Shown here one piece after another: positions 55,221-64,000 of a stretch of 64,000 nucleotides of DNA (the first letter of the stretch is position 1; each line of letters begins with the position of its first letter). A program made the translations under genes and the position numbers. The stretch comes from Tethya wilhelma. Its lineage: Eukaryota > Porifera > Demospongiae > Tethyida > Tethyidae. The stretch lies in contig CAXIPT010000016.1 in NCBI GenBank assembly GCA_964030475.1, positions 1 through 64,000 of the forward strand, read 5' to 3'. The notes below the pieces were generated by a model. That model had not been told where the DNA came from. It made no database searches and worked only from the letters and a program-made list of their open reading frames with translations.

Positions 55221-58200
55221 CTAGTCAGCAACGTCTATGAAGTCGTTGATTTCAGTTTCCCTCTCCATTCCCAATTCATCACTCTCTCTGATATAAGGAT
55301 CAAGACGAGTATCAGCAAATATCGATGGAGTAGGCTCTAGCTCAACGTCAAGGATATTGTGCTCTTCGTCCTTGTCTATTCTAGTTTTGCTAGATAACTT
55401 ATTTATGGAATCACTAATCTGTTTCGTTTGGGAATTATTTTTGTGTAAAGTTTGTTCATGATCCGGCTGTAGTATTATGCTTTCTTCTCTCTCTCTTTCA
55501 GCAATTGCTGCTGTTGTTGCCTTTTCTGTATTCTCTAGTAGTTGTTGTTGAGTTGGCACAGGGTCCACCACACTGTATGTGACCACAGGACGAGGAACTA
55601 GGATGATTTCATGATCGATGGGTCCTTGTTTTGTGATTCGAAGCTTCATTTTGAGGATGAAGGAGTCTAGTTTGCTTAGTATTTTCTTTCTAAGTACAAA
55701 GGCATACGTGTGATAGACCAAGATGGCTAAGAAGGTGATGAAAGCAATACACATTGAAATATAGGCAAGAGACTCTTGAGTTTCTCTAATGTAGAGAGAA
55801 CCAACAGAGAAGCAAATAAGGTTCATCATGAATGTGAAGTTCAGTCCATCCAATAGCCTTGATTTGTAGATTTTACCAGGCAAAAAGAATCTTATGAAAT
55901 GAAGACATATTAATGTACAGAAAATAGCAAAGACATTGTTTCTAGGATCTCCATTGATGTTAATGGCAGCCATGACATACAAGAAGGCACGGATCATCAG
56001 TAGTAGTCCAGTCCAGTAACGATGTTTGACATTGTAAGGAGCAAGATAAACGTCCATGAAGGGATAAAACCTTGCATTTTTGAGTATTCTTACCATCCTA
56101 TTTGGACAACGCAAAAGCCACTGATAAGAGAAGACGAGAGAGGTGTAAACAATGCCCACCAGGAGAATAAGAAGAGCTACTAGAAACAGAGGAATGTGTT
56201 TGCCTTTTAAAATGTGTACATTTGCATCAATCAGCCACACTATCTCTTGTGAACCATCAGGATATTCCAGTGTTACAGAAGAGAATGCAGCTATGATGAC
56301 ACGGAGGCTTTTGGAATAAGAGAGTAGAATGAGTGTAGCTAGTGTTGCCACTGGATTTGTTCCAGTAAAAAGTCTAGCAATTCTTGTAGAGTATTCACAG
56401 CCAATGATCACCATGGTAACCAAGAATATGATGTAAATTGGGAAAGCAAGCTGTAGCCATTCTTTGACATAGCCATCCATTCCATCAAAGAAGCAGGTCA
56501 CAAAACCAAAGTCTAGGTTGAGCCATGCAATGAAGATGGTGAAGAAATTGGGAGATTGAAATGGAAAGAAAGTGGCACGATTTGTTGCAAGGATGTTAGC
56601 ATAGAATATGAGTCCATTGATTGTTCCAACAGCTACTGTCAGATTGAAAATCAGGAGAAAAGCAACTAGTGCTACACCAGCTATAGCAAAGACAATGAAA
56701 AGAGCTAGCCAGTTGTTTGAGCAAGACAAGCAACGTGAACTACCAAGAGAGAGACTGAAACCATCCTTACAAGATCCACAAAGCTTGCCACTACGATTGA
56801 AAGCACACTGTGCATCAGAACCATTGGGTGTGTCGAGGTTAATCCAGACTGAGGAGCTAGATGGATGGCAGTAGTCGAATGGACAATAAGGATAAGTTAG
56901 ATAGGGACACTGAGTTTCATTTTGATAGCCAATGAGGTCATGGTTGGAATCATTGATGTAATTTATCCAGACATTGTTGCTTCTTTTTATTGATGAGTTA
57001 CGAACGGAACAATCAGTTATGTAGTTAGAAAGGCAAGGGTCACATTCACAACTACAAGTAAATTGCATTAGATTTACAATGAAACCAATTGGACAAGTGC
57101 AGGGAATAAACAACAGGTTGATGTTGACTAGTTCTTGTTCATCGTGATTCAATACTAGTGTAAGGTTTTCAAAATCACGAGGAAAAGATATAGTAAAGTT
57201 TAACTGTGTGCACTTAGAAGTTGTGTTCCATATTTCCTGTTCTTCTGTAAGTGCAGGGTTTGAAGATAGTGCTGTTACAGAAGAGGGAACTGGGTTTCTG
57301 ACTTGATCTACAGCAACTACTGATACATTAAAAGTTCTTGACAATTGAGATGTCCTCTGAAATGTATATGTTGCTGATGGGCTATCACAATCTTGTTGGT
57401 TGTTTGTACACAAGCACACACGAACTGGCTTTGATGATATCTCTGACTGAAGGATAGCATTAGTTCTGAGGTTTGTAATTTGTGTTAGGTATGATGTTGC
57501 ATTTATTAGTATGTTCTGATACTTGTTGAACACTTGTGCCCTAGGACTGACTGTACACCTGTCCAACAGACCTCCAAATATTGATGCACCTGATATAGTA
57601 GCGGAGTTGTTAGCAAAGAATGTATTTTGAACAATTAAATCCATGTAGTTCACATTATGGGAAGCCAAGTCCTGAAAGAAGCATTCATCAGCCAACTGCG
57701 CATGTACTGTATTGTCTGAGATATACAGTGCTCCACCATATTCAGCTGAGTTATTTGTAAAGTACAGTCTCAAACTTGATATTAGCTGTTGTATACAGTA
57801 AGGATTATAATGAACACTAGAACATTCTGGTACAGATTTTATCAAATGAAGCTTAGCATCTGATTTTAAGTAAATTCCACCTCCTTTCTCAGCACTGTTC
57901 TCAATAAACTCAAGCTGACCTCCAGTCAGTCTTACTATACTTAGTCTGTTGCTATAGATTCCTCCTCCTATCATTCCAAAGTTCTCTGATATGATGTTTC
58001 TACCTTCAAAGTTCAATTCACTGTCATCACTATATATCCCTCCACCCAACTGTGCTGAATTCTTTGTTATTTGAACAAGTCCTATTAAAATTGGGATTAG
58101 TGTAGACTGGACATAAACAGCACCGCCTCTATATTCTGCTTCGTTGTAATTTAAGGTACTGTTCTTGATTTCATTGATATTATCACTGAATGAATAACTA

Positions 58201-59687
58201 CTACCAAGATGCAGTGCACCACCATTGGTGGCTGTATTTCGGGTCAAGATACTACCATGTATGCTAACTCTATCCGTCCGTATTGCACCACCATTCAATT
58301 TTGCTGTGTTACAGCTGAAATTACTATCATGTATGCTAACATTACCATTGCTTGACTCTATTGCACCACCATCGTACTGTGCTGCTGTGTTGCTGTTAAA
58401 ATCACTTCCATGTATTCTAGTACTACCACTGTTTGTAAATACTGCACCACCACTTATGTGTGCTGTGTTGCTACTGAAATTACTGCCATGTATGTTAGTA
58501 CTACCCCTGAGTGTAAAAATTGCACCACCATGATAAGCCGTGTTGGTACTAAAATCACTATTATGTATGCTAATGTTACCACTGTGTGTCTCTATTGCAC
58601 CACCACGAACACTTGCTGTGTTGCTAGAGAAATCACTACCATATATGCTAACACTACCACTGTCTGTATATATTGCACCACCATCAATAGCTACATTGCT
58701 ACTGAAATCACTATGATTTATGTTAATACTACCACTGTTGGTCCAAATTGCACCACCTGATGTGTATACGTTGGCACTGAAGTTACAACCATGTATCCTA
58801 ATATTACCATAATATGTCCCTATTGCACCTCCTATGTTGCTACTGAAGTTACTATCGTATACATCAATACTACCACTACCTGACCATATTGCACCACCAC
58901 CACCTAAATCACCTACTTTGTTGCTACTAAAGTTACTATCATGTATGGTAATACTACTGTTGGTCCATATTGCACCACCAATACCTAAGTCAAGACCATA
59001 ACGACCATCAATAGCACTATTCCCTTCAAAGAGACATTTGGTAACATTGATATCGCTACCAAAAGCAACAATGGCCCCTCCTGATAGTAAGCTATGTCGC
59101 AGTGTTGAATCCAAAGGTGCTTTAAATGCAGTGAGAGAGATGAAGGAGCTTCTCTCAAAAGTTGCACTTCTGACATTCCTCAATTCCATTCCGTGTCCAT
59201 CTTGAAATCTGCAGTCCTCCATCCTTAGTTGGTCTACTGATCTCACAGAGTTCTCCAGGCAGCCTCTAAACTCTAAACCACAAACCCTGGCTTCAGATAT
59301 GGTGGCAAAATCAAAGCCTGAGGAATTGGTACATGTAACCATGGCAACTGAGCTGGGAAAGGTGTTTGCAACTCGTAAAACTAGATTGGTGACATTTTGT
59401 ATGTAAAGACGAGAATCAAGAGTATGATGACCAGGATCAAAGATCAGGGTAATGTTGGAGTCAATGGTAGTAGCTGGGGACTGGGCATATTGAGTTAGAG
59501 TCAAGCAATCCTCATCCAAGATAGGGGTGTGGTCAGTGGGTGTGCCAGGAAGTGATCCACTACCAGTGGGTGTGGTCTCAGTGGGACAAAGGGAGTGGTT
59601 TGGTACAATATAGTATTTTTGAGCTGACACTAATGAAACAACCAAGGTTGCTAGTAAGATAGCCACTGGCAATTGTTCGTTTGCCAT
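55221..59687 (-). CDS. Intact beta-helix/multi-TM receptor-like protein, 1488 aa (paralog 3)
   Basis: Single exon, no stops. Signal peptide at about 1-22 (LPVAILLATLVVSLVSA). N-terminal domain to about 190 with conserved Cys (CLTLTQYAQ, CTNSSGFDFATISEARVCGL). From about 195 to 720 there are Pmp-like repeats (GGAIWTNSGSININHSDFSS type, about 24 residues each), expected to fold as a right-handed parallel beta-helix outside the cell. A Cys-rich hinge at about 890-990 includes CTCPIGFI, CSCECDPC, CPFDYCHPSSSS and CAFNRSGKLCGSCKDGFS. About 9-10 hydrophobic segments span 990-1335, starting WLALFIVFAIAGVALVAFLL. A cytoplasmic tail of about 150 residues ends MERETEINDFIDVAD, conserved in paralog 2. 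Many N-glycosylation sequons. Likely a cell-surface receptor or adhesion protein; the TM part is not assigned to GPCRs or channels. The first ATG fits the signal peptide. Confidence 0.85.
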   Translation of the reverse strand: MANEQLPVAILLATLVVSLVSAQKYYIVPNHSLCPTETTPTGSGSLPGTPTDHTPILDEDCLTLTQYAQSPATTIDSNITLIFDPGHHTLDSRLYIQNVTNLVLRVANTFPSSVAMVTCTNSSGFDFATISEARVCGLEFRGCLENSVRSVDQLRMEDCRFQDGHGMELRNVRSATFERSSFISLTAFKAPLDSTLRHSLLSGGAIVAFGSDINVTKCLFEGNSAIDGRYGLDLGIGGAIWTNSSITIHDSNFSSNKVGDLGGGGAIWSGSGSIDVYDSNFSSNIGGAIGTYYGNIRIHGCNFSANVYTSGGAIWTNSGSININHSDFSSNVAIDGGAIYTDSGSVSIYGSDFSSNTASVRGGAIETHSGNISIHNSDFSTNTAYHGGAIFTLRGSTNIHGSNFSSNTAHISGGAVFTNSGSTRIHGSDFNSNTAAQYDGGAIESSNGNVSIHDSNFSCNTAKLNGGAIRTDRVSIHGSILTRNTATNGGALHLGSSYSFSDNINEIKNSTLNYNEAEYRGGAVYVQSTLIPILIGLVQITKNSAQLGGGIYSDDSELNFEGRNIISENFGMIGGGIYSNRLSIVRLTGGQLEFIENSAEKGGGIYLKSDAKLHLIKSVPECSSVHYNPYCIQQLISSLRLYFTNNSAEYGGALYISDNTVHAQLADECFFQDLASHNVNYMDLIVQNTFFANNSATISGASIFGGLLDRCTVSPRAQVFNKYQNILINATSYLTQITNLRTNAILQSEISSKPVRVCLCTNNQQDCDSPSATYTFQRTSQLSRTFNVSVVAVDQVRNPVPSSVTALSSNPALTEEQEIWNTTSKCTQLNFTISFPRDFENLTLVLNHDEQELVNINLLFIPCTCPIGFIVNLMQFTCSCECDPCLSNYITDCSVRNSSIKRSNNVWINYINDSNHDLIGYQNETQCPYLTYPYCPFDYCHPSSSSVWINLDTPNGSDAQCAFNRSGKLCGSCKDGFSLSLGSSRCLSCSNNWLALFIVFAIAGVALVAFLLIFNLTVAVGTINGLIFYANILATNRATFFPFQSPNFFTIFIAWLNLDFGFVTCFFDGMDGYVKEWLQLAFPIYIIFLVTMVIIGCEYSTRIARLFTGTNPVATLATLILLSYSKSLRVIIAAFSSVTLEYPDGSQEIVWLIDANVHILKGKHIPLFLVALLILLVGIVYTSLVFSYQWLLRCPNRMVRILKNARFYPFMDVYLAPYNVKHRYWTGLLLMIRAFLYVMAAININGDPRNNVFAIFCTLICLHFIRFFLPGKIYKSRLLDGLNFTFMMNLICFSVGSLYIRETQESLAYISMCIAFITFLAILVYHTYAFVLRKKILSKLDSFILKMKLRITKQGPIDHEIILVPRPVVTYSVVDPVPTQQQLLENTEKATTAAIAEREREESIILQPDHEQTLHKNNSQTKQISDSINKLSSKTRIDKDEEHNILDVELEPTPSIFADTRLDPYIRESDELGMERETEINDFIDVAD

Positions 59688-59699
59688 TTCAGTTTGTTG

Positions 59700-60435
59700 T
59701 CATAATTCCTATCTTAAAAAACTTTAGTGTCAGCTGACAATCAGTCAGATAGCTATTATACTTACACAATTGTCGTACAGTGGCCTGGTATGTTCTTGTA
59801 GTAGGTTTTAATTTGCTGTCTTTTTTGTTCACTATTGATCTGAAAGGAGTTGAATGAAGCGATATCTGCTGAAATGCAATATCATATATAATAATTATTA
59901 TTATTCAATTTGATTGTGTTAAGTAGCTAGCTAAAATTAGCAGCCTAGCTATTTATTTACCCACCTTGTAGATTTTAGCCAATTAACTGATGAACATTAT
60001 CTGGAGAACTGAGTATCCTCTTCGCATAGGTAAAATATACAGTCAAGTTCTTCAAAACTCGAACAAGCTTTAAAGAGTTTCTCTGCACCCTAAAGTATAG
60101 TTTCCAAATTGCTATGCACAAAATTACACTGTTAGGTGAAGTGTAATCTTTATATAATGCGTATAGACGTTTCCGCTTTTGTATAGTTGTACAACCCACT
60201 GATGTATGCAGTGTTACAGAGACATAATATAACAACAAGTTGCTTTAATTACATGTTAGAGCGTGCAATAATTATGCATGACTTTCTTGGAATTGTTCAA
60301 TCAATGCTTGTATGGTTCCTTTAAGGACAAGGATTCTTGTTTCTTAATGGATAAGAACATTAATTAAGCCTTAGATCGATGTTGCATCCCATTGGTAGAT
60401 CAATTTTATGCCATTACTAGGAACAGGGCAGTTTA
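59700..60435. other. Upstream region of paralog 3, no gene recognised
   Basis: It should contain the promoter of the intact beta-helix gene. I see AT-rich tracts but no convincing TATA box position, and no similarity to the upstream regions of paralogs 1 and 2. Confidence 0.4.
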
Positions 60436-60653
60436 TACCGTATAGCCGGAAAATTTGGCGGGGAATTAAATTTGGCGGATTGGCGGATGGGACTTAGTAC
60501 CGCCAAATTAAAATCTGCCAATATTTTTTCGCGCATGTATTCTGCAGCAGCCTTTTTACGCGCTCGCGCATGTGATACAGCTCGCTTCGCCAAATTAAAA
60601 TCCGCCAAATTCAAACTTAGGCTCAACCCGCCAAATTTTCCAGCTATTCGGTA
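60436..60653. mobile_element. TA-flanked MITE (218 bp) with repeated subterminal motif
   Basis: TIRs TACCGTATAGCCGGAAAATT at 60436 and, reversed, TACCGAATAGCTGGAAAATT from 60653. The word CCGCCAAATT, or its complement AATTTGGCGG, occurs at least six times near the ends. The TACCG(T/A)AT start and repeated subterminal motif match the design of the element at 131-4324. It has no coding capacity. Confidence 0.85.
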
Positions 60654-60659
60654 GTTTAG

Positions 60660-61876
60660 ATCTAGCTTGCTCATAATATATGTTCATCCCATTCCATGCT
60701 TGTATTCCACCGTAGCTGAGTCACTGACTTAGTATGCATGACTAAATATAACAGTGCTAAATACGTATAGCTAGTACAAAATCTGTGATATTGCTTTTAC
60801 TCATGAAGTGTAATCCTGTAGATGCATGTGAACAACTTAATCAGAACATGATTTCCTTGTAAAACTAGCAAACATTTGTTTTAATTTGTAACGCAGATAC
60901 ACAATCGATGTACATAATTATTATACATGGTGTTATTCCTAAGAACTATAAAGCAGTGTTACATTGCACAAACATATTGTCATAAAACTAGACAACATAA
61001 GTAATGCTGGCTTAATTACTTGTTACTGTTGTATATCTTGTATGAGGTGTGTATCTTGGTGTTTTGTTTGTATGATTGACCCTTGGGGTTGTTTCACAAC
61101 CCATACAGTTTGTACACACTAAAACAGCCATGTATTGCTACAATGAAACTTGTACCATGCATGATGGAGTAATGATACAAGTACTGTATAGTTTTGCAAA
61201 ACAATAATAATTCAAAAGTATATTATGCTTCTACGGCCAGATTCTCTTACAATTCACAGGATTACAAAAAGGCTGATTCTGAAGCTCAGCTAGTCATGCA
61301 GGTTTTTGTGTCAATGTATTCAATTCAACATTCAATATATTCACCACAAGAAAACCTTTTGCCTATTATTTTTTTTATTGATCGAATTGATTTGTAAACT
61401 TCTACTAAATCTATTTCAATTAATTTCATGAAGTACATCTCAGCCTATGTACGCAATTAATTATTGTCCTGTCAATCTATTTGTCCTGATTTACACTACG
61501 TATAGCTGTACATGTACACCTAGCTCTTTCATGGATGAGTCGGAGAGTACATGCTTTCTGTATGTTGCAATTGCTAGGAGCTCTTCTAGACAGCCTTGAT
61601 TACTGGAGGTGCACTACAGGCATCCTGAAAGTGAAAGGAAAGAAAACCAACCATCAATACTAGTGCATGCACCAATGGTACTCACTTCCAATGGTTTATT
61701 ATTCCGTGCTATATATAAGAAAATTTGCCGTCATTAATAAAAATTTATTAGTACATTTCTTAGTTATGCCTACATATAAGACCGGAAGAACAAGCTAGGT
61801 TTTCAGATGGATTATGAATTACCTAACACACATAAGACCGGTAGAACAAGGTTTTCAGATGGGTTATGAATTACCG

Positions 61877-61922
<46 letters not shown>

Positions 61923-62757
61923 CTCCAGGAGTGACCTTACACTGGAGGTATATTACTGGTATAATATCCAAGCCCTCTCCTAGCATAGCATAGGACTTAT
62001 GAAAGAAGATATGGGAGGAGCCATGGTGATGGCACTAGCTTAGCTGGAATGCATGTCCAACGAGTGTCATTCGTGTCTTATTTCTCTCTGCCAGAACATA
62101 TGTCTGCAGGCAGTGCTGGGAATTAAGCCAGGAGAAGTGATCACAGCAAATTTAAGACTGGAAAGAACTTGTAACACTACAGTTGCAATATGTATTTACA
62201 TATTATGTAGGGTCTGGTTTGGACAATGTATATACTCAAAACAAATTGTACCCCAATCTTTGTTGAATTCCATTGGTGGGGGCCGGGTGCTAAATTTTGT
62301 GTTAGATTGACTTTGAATCTAATTTAATGTCACTGATGATGAGAGACCACAATCGCCATGCACCAATGATTATAGTTGTTCCTGAGATTTATACTATACA
62401 CTAGCAGGCTGCGGATTTGGTGAGTGATTTACATGAAAGCAGATATTCCTTTGCACGTCGCTTCCAACAACCATTATAGAAATCAAGACTACACCAAGAT
62501 TTGACTAACAAAGAAATGTTTTTGAGAATCTTCATGTGCTAATTCTCACAATGTCATGAAAAAAAATTACCAGGAGAGTGCCTGGTTTGAGTCTACAGTA
62601 TGTCAGGAGCAATTAATGATTATACAGCGCTTGGAACATAAAATAATAATTAGCTATAATAAGATGATTATACTCACACTCACTCATTGATCCTCTCTCA
62701 TACTCCTATATTCTGACTTCCGTTGTCATTAATTTTTGTATGCTTTACTAAAAAATG
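60660..62757. other. No gene recognised
   Basis: AT-rich intergenic DNA, with a near-duplicated phrase (ATAAGACCGG(A/T)AGAACAAG) at about 61776 and 61830 and an (AC)n tract. Short frames here have no recognisable motifs. Confidence 0.45.
61878..61919. repeat. (AC)n microsatellite
   Basis: Pure AC tract of about 40 bp. Confidence 0.95.
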
Positions 62758-63555
62758 TTAATCATGAATTTTGACAAGTGTTTGGAGGCATTCAAGTAGT
62801 ATTGAATAAAATTCTTCTGTGCTTGGTGACAGTTGATTTACATCTTTGAGTATACAATGTAAATATCCACGAAGTGTAGAATCTGTAAACAAAGAAGTAA
62901 TCTAGTGAAGATTAAGCACGCAATAATGTTATTTGCTTGGGGCACAATACCAGTCCTAATAATTATTCCAAATGTAATAAAGTGTTACTTGGATACCATA
63001 CAATGTGAATATTTTTAAAAAAGTTTAAAGCCAATAATCTTTTTAAGCTTACTAGTAATCTTATAAGCTTTTACCTACGATCATTTCACTTATCAATTTG
63101 CCTACTAGAAGTCCGAGTATCAACTCACCAGCCTATGTAAAGGCGCATTTAAAGTGTGATGGGTGTGTATGTGCACAAGACAAGGACATGGGCCCCATAA
63201 AACTTGATGTTAGATTTTTAAAGCAGTCTTTTCTGATTACTATAAACCATGCACAGACAATCATGATCATTGCCATTTTGATTAGTGATACATGATGTGT
63301 ATGTACACAGGTGGATAGCTAGAAAGCTGGACACTGGTCAAATACAATGACAGGGTAGAATATAATTTCTGATCAATACCTGAGAGATAATCTTTAATGT
63401 ATTTGGTTGTAGAGTGATTGAGTAATGTCTCCAAAAGAGAGGCAGTGGCCATGAGTGGGTGCAAGTGGTGCTCAACATGTTCTAGATTCTTTAGGAAGTG
63501 TAGTATATGAGGACAAATCATTTCTTCACATTGTACTGCAATCAAGAGAAAGTGT

Positions 63556-63595
<40 letters not shown>

Positions 63596-64000
63596 TGGTG
63601 GGGGGGGGGGATGTATGATTGCAAGGTTTACATAAGAAGCTGTCACCCCAAATATATACAGCAATCTAACATGATTGGTCAAATGACTATGATTGTACAT
63701 ACGTATAATTATGTACATGCACAGTATTCATTAGCTTTGAACATTAACTCTTACCAATGCAACTCAGTCCTTTATCAGTAGCTGCCAACAACTGAAATAT
63801 TATCATTGATAAGCACACAGCCTTAAAGTTTAGTACATCCCTAAGAAATGAAAGAAGTATTGCTCCATATGTATACCGTACAGATCAGATAATCACTATT
63901 TGAACACAATTATTAACTAACTGTGCTTGTTTTGCAGCTACACAGATGGCCTCTACTAGCTTCAGCTCCACCCACTGGTGCAGTATATCCTCACTGGATT
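62758..64000 (-). CDS. Host gene, 3' exons only, unknown helical-repeat-like protein
   Basis: Three exons with matching phases end a minus-strand gene: 63755-63791 (LLAATDKGLSCI), 63380-63535 (CPHILHFLKNLEHVEHHLHP, LMATASLLETLLNHSTTKYI) and 62758-62882 (STLRGYLHCILKDVNQLSP, then EEFYSILLECLQTLVKIHD and TAA at 62758-62760). Splice sites are GTAAGA/TGCAG and GTATTG/TTACAG; both joins are phase 1 and keep the frame. A further exon at about 63919-64000 (EDILHQWVELKLVEAICVAA) probably precedes them, but its donor is uncertain. The helical, Leu-rich composition suggests a HEAT/ARM-type C terminus. I cannot name the gene. The rest lies beyond the window. Confidence 0.65.
63552..63594. repeat. (TG)n microsatellite in an intron
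   Basis: TG tract followed by poly-G (63599-63610), in the intron between the exons at 63535 and 63755. Confidence 0.95.

Noticed and set aside
44873..59687. Bacterial contamination or recent transfer from bacteria, because the repeats look like chlamydial Pmp repeats.
   Set aside because: The genes carry eukaryotic-style signal peptides, a long multi-pass domain and acidic tail not seen in Pmp proteins, and lie among animal transposons that insert into them. Base composition matches the surroundings.
1..64000. tRNA, rRNA or other structural RNA genes.
   Set aside because: I looked for cloverleaf-like arms and known rRNA words while reading and found none I could support. Absence by eye is weak evidence; a covariance-model scan would decide.

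Overview
The window looks like nuclear DNA of an early-branching animal, most likely a demosponge. This is inferred from style, not from a marker gene. The DNA is AT-rich. The genes have short GT-AG introns, and there are long animal-type single-exon receptor-like genes. The transposable-element load is heavy and mixed: hAT, P-element/THAP9-like, MULE-like, BEL/Pao, LINE and many MITEs. I see no rRNA, tRNA, CRISPR array or bacterial operon.

Layout. 0.1-4.3 kb: a TA-flanked DNA transposon split by a ZMYM1-like hAT element with a perfect 8-bp target duplication. 4.6-7.1 kb: a foldback/hairpin element (called family I here), a TTAA MITE and the 3' half of a P-element-like transposase on the minus strand. 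7.1-10.2 kb: a truncated second hAT copy, a MULE transposase fragment and the 3' half of another hAT. 10.8-12.6 kb: a decayed BEL/Pao gag-protease. 13.3-16.1 kb: a second, longer P-element-like transposase that still shows two introns. 16.2-26.0 kb: a nest of family I elements, one of which carries a third hAT that is itself split by two MITEs. 26.9-32.7 kb: a five-exon gene of unknown function, a second conserved unit and a PHD-finger gene, all resembling genes that occur as repeated families in animal genomes. 33-34.6 kb: a LINE reverse transcriptase fragment split by a TIR element.

34.6-59.7 kb is the most gene-like region. It has three minus-strand paralogs of one family: a secreted or extracellular right-handed parallel beta-helix (Pmp-like GGAI...S.F..N repeats), a Cys-rich hinge, about 9-10 membrane segments and an acidic tail. 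The copy at 55.2-59.7 kb is intact (1488 codons, no introns). The copy at 44.9-51.4 kb is split by a family II foldback/hairpin element and also carries a frameshift. The copy at 35.7-36.5 kb is only an N-terminal fragment, with another family II element 38 bp upstream of its start. The 5' flanks of the last two copies are also related, so the duplication included upstream DNA. 59.7-64 kb is mostly non-coding. The last exons of a host gene enter from the right edge on the minus strand.

The most unusual signal is the foldback/hairpin elements (families I and II, at least nine copies or remnants). One end is a roughly 270-390-bp palindrome that begins ACAAGT. The other end is a short terminal hairpin, usually with a TACC loop. 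Two insertions can be read against their empty sites and show no target-site duplication. The palindrome stems differ between copies, but the changes are mirrored in both arms. I cannot assign these elements to a known superfamily.
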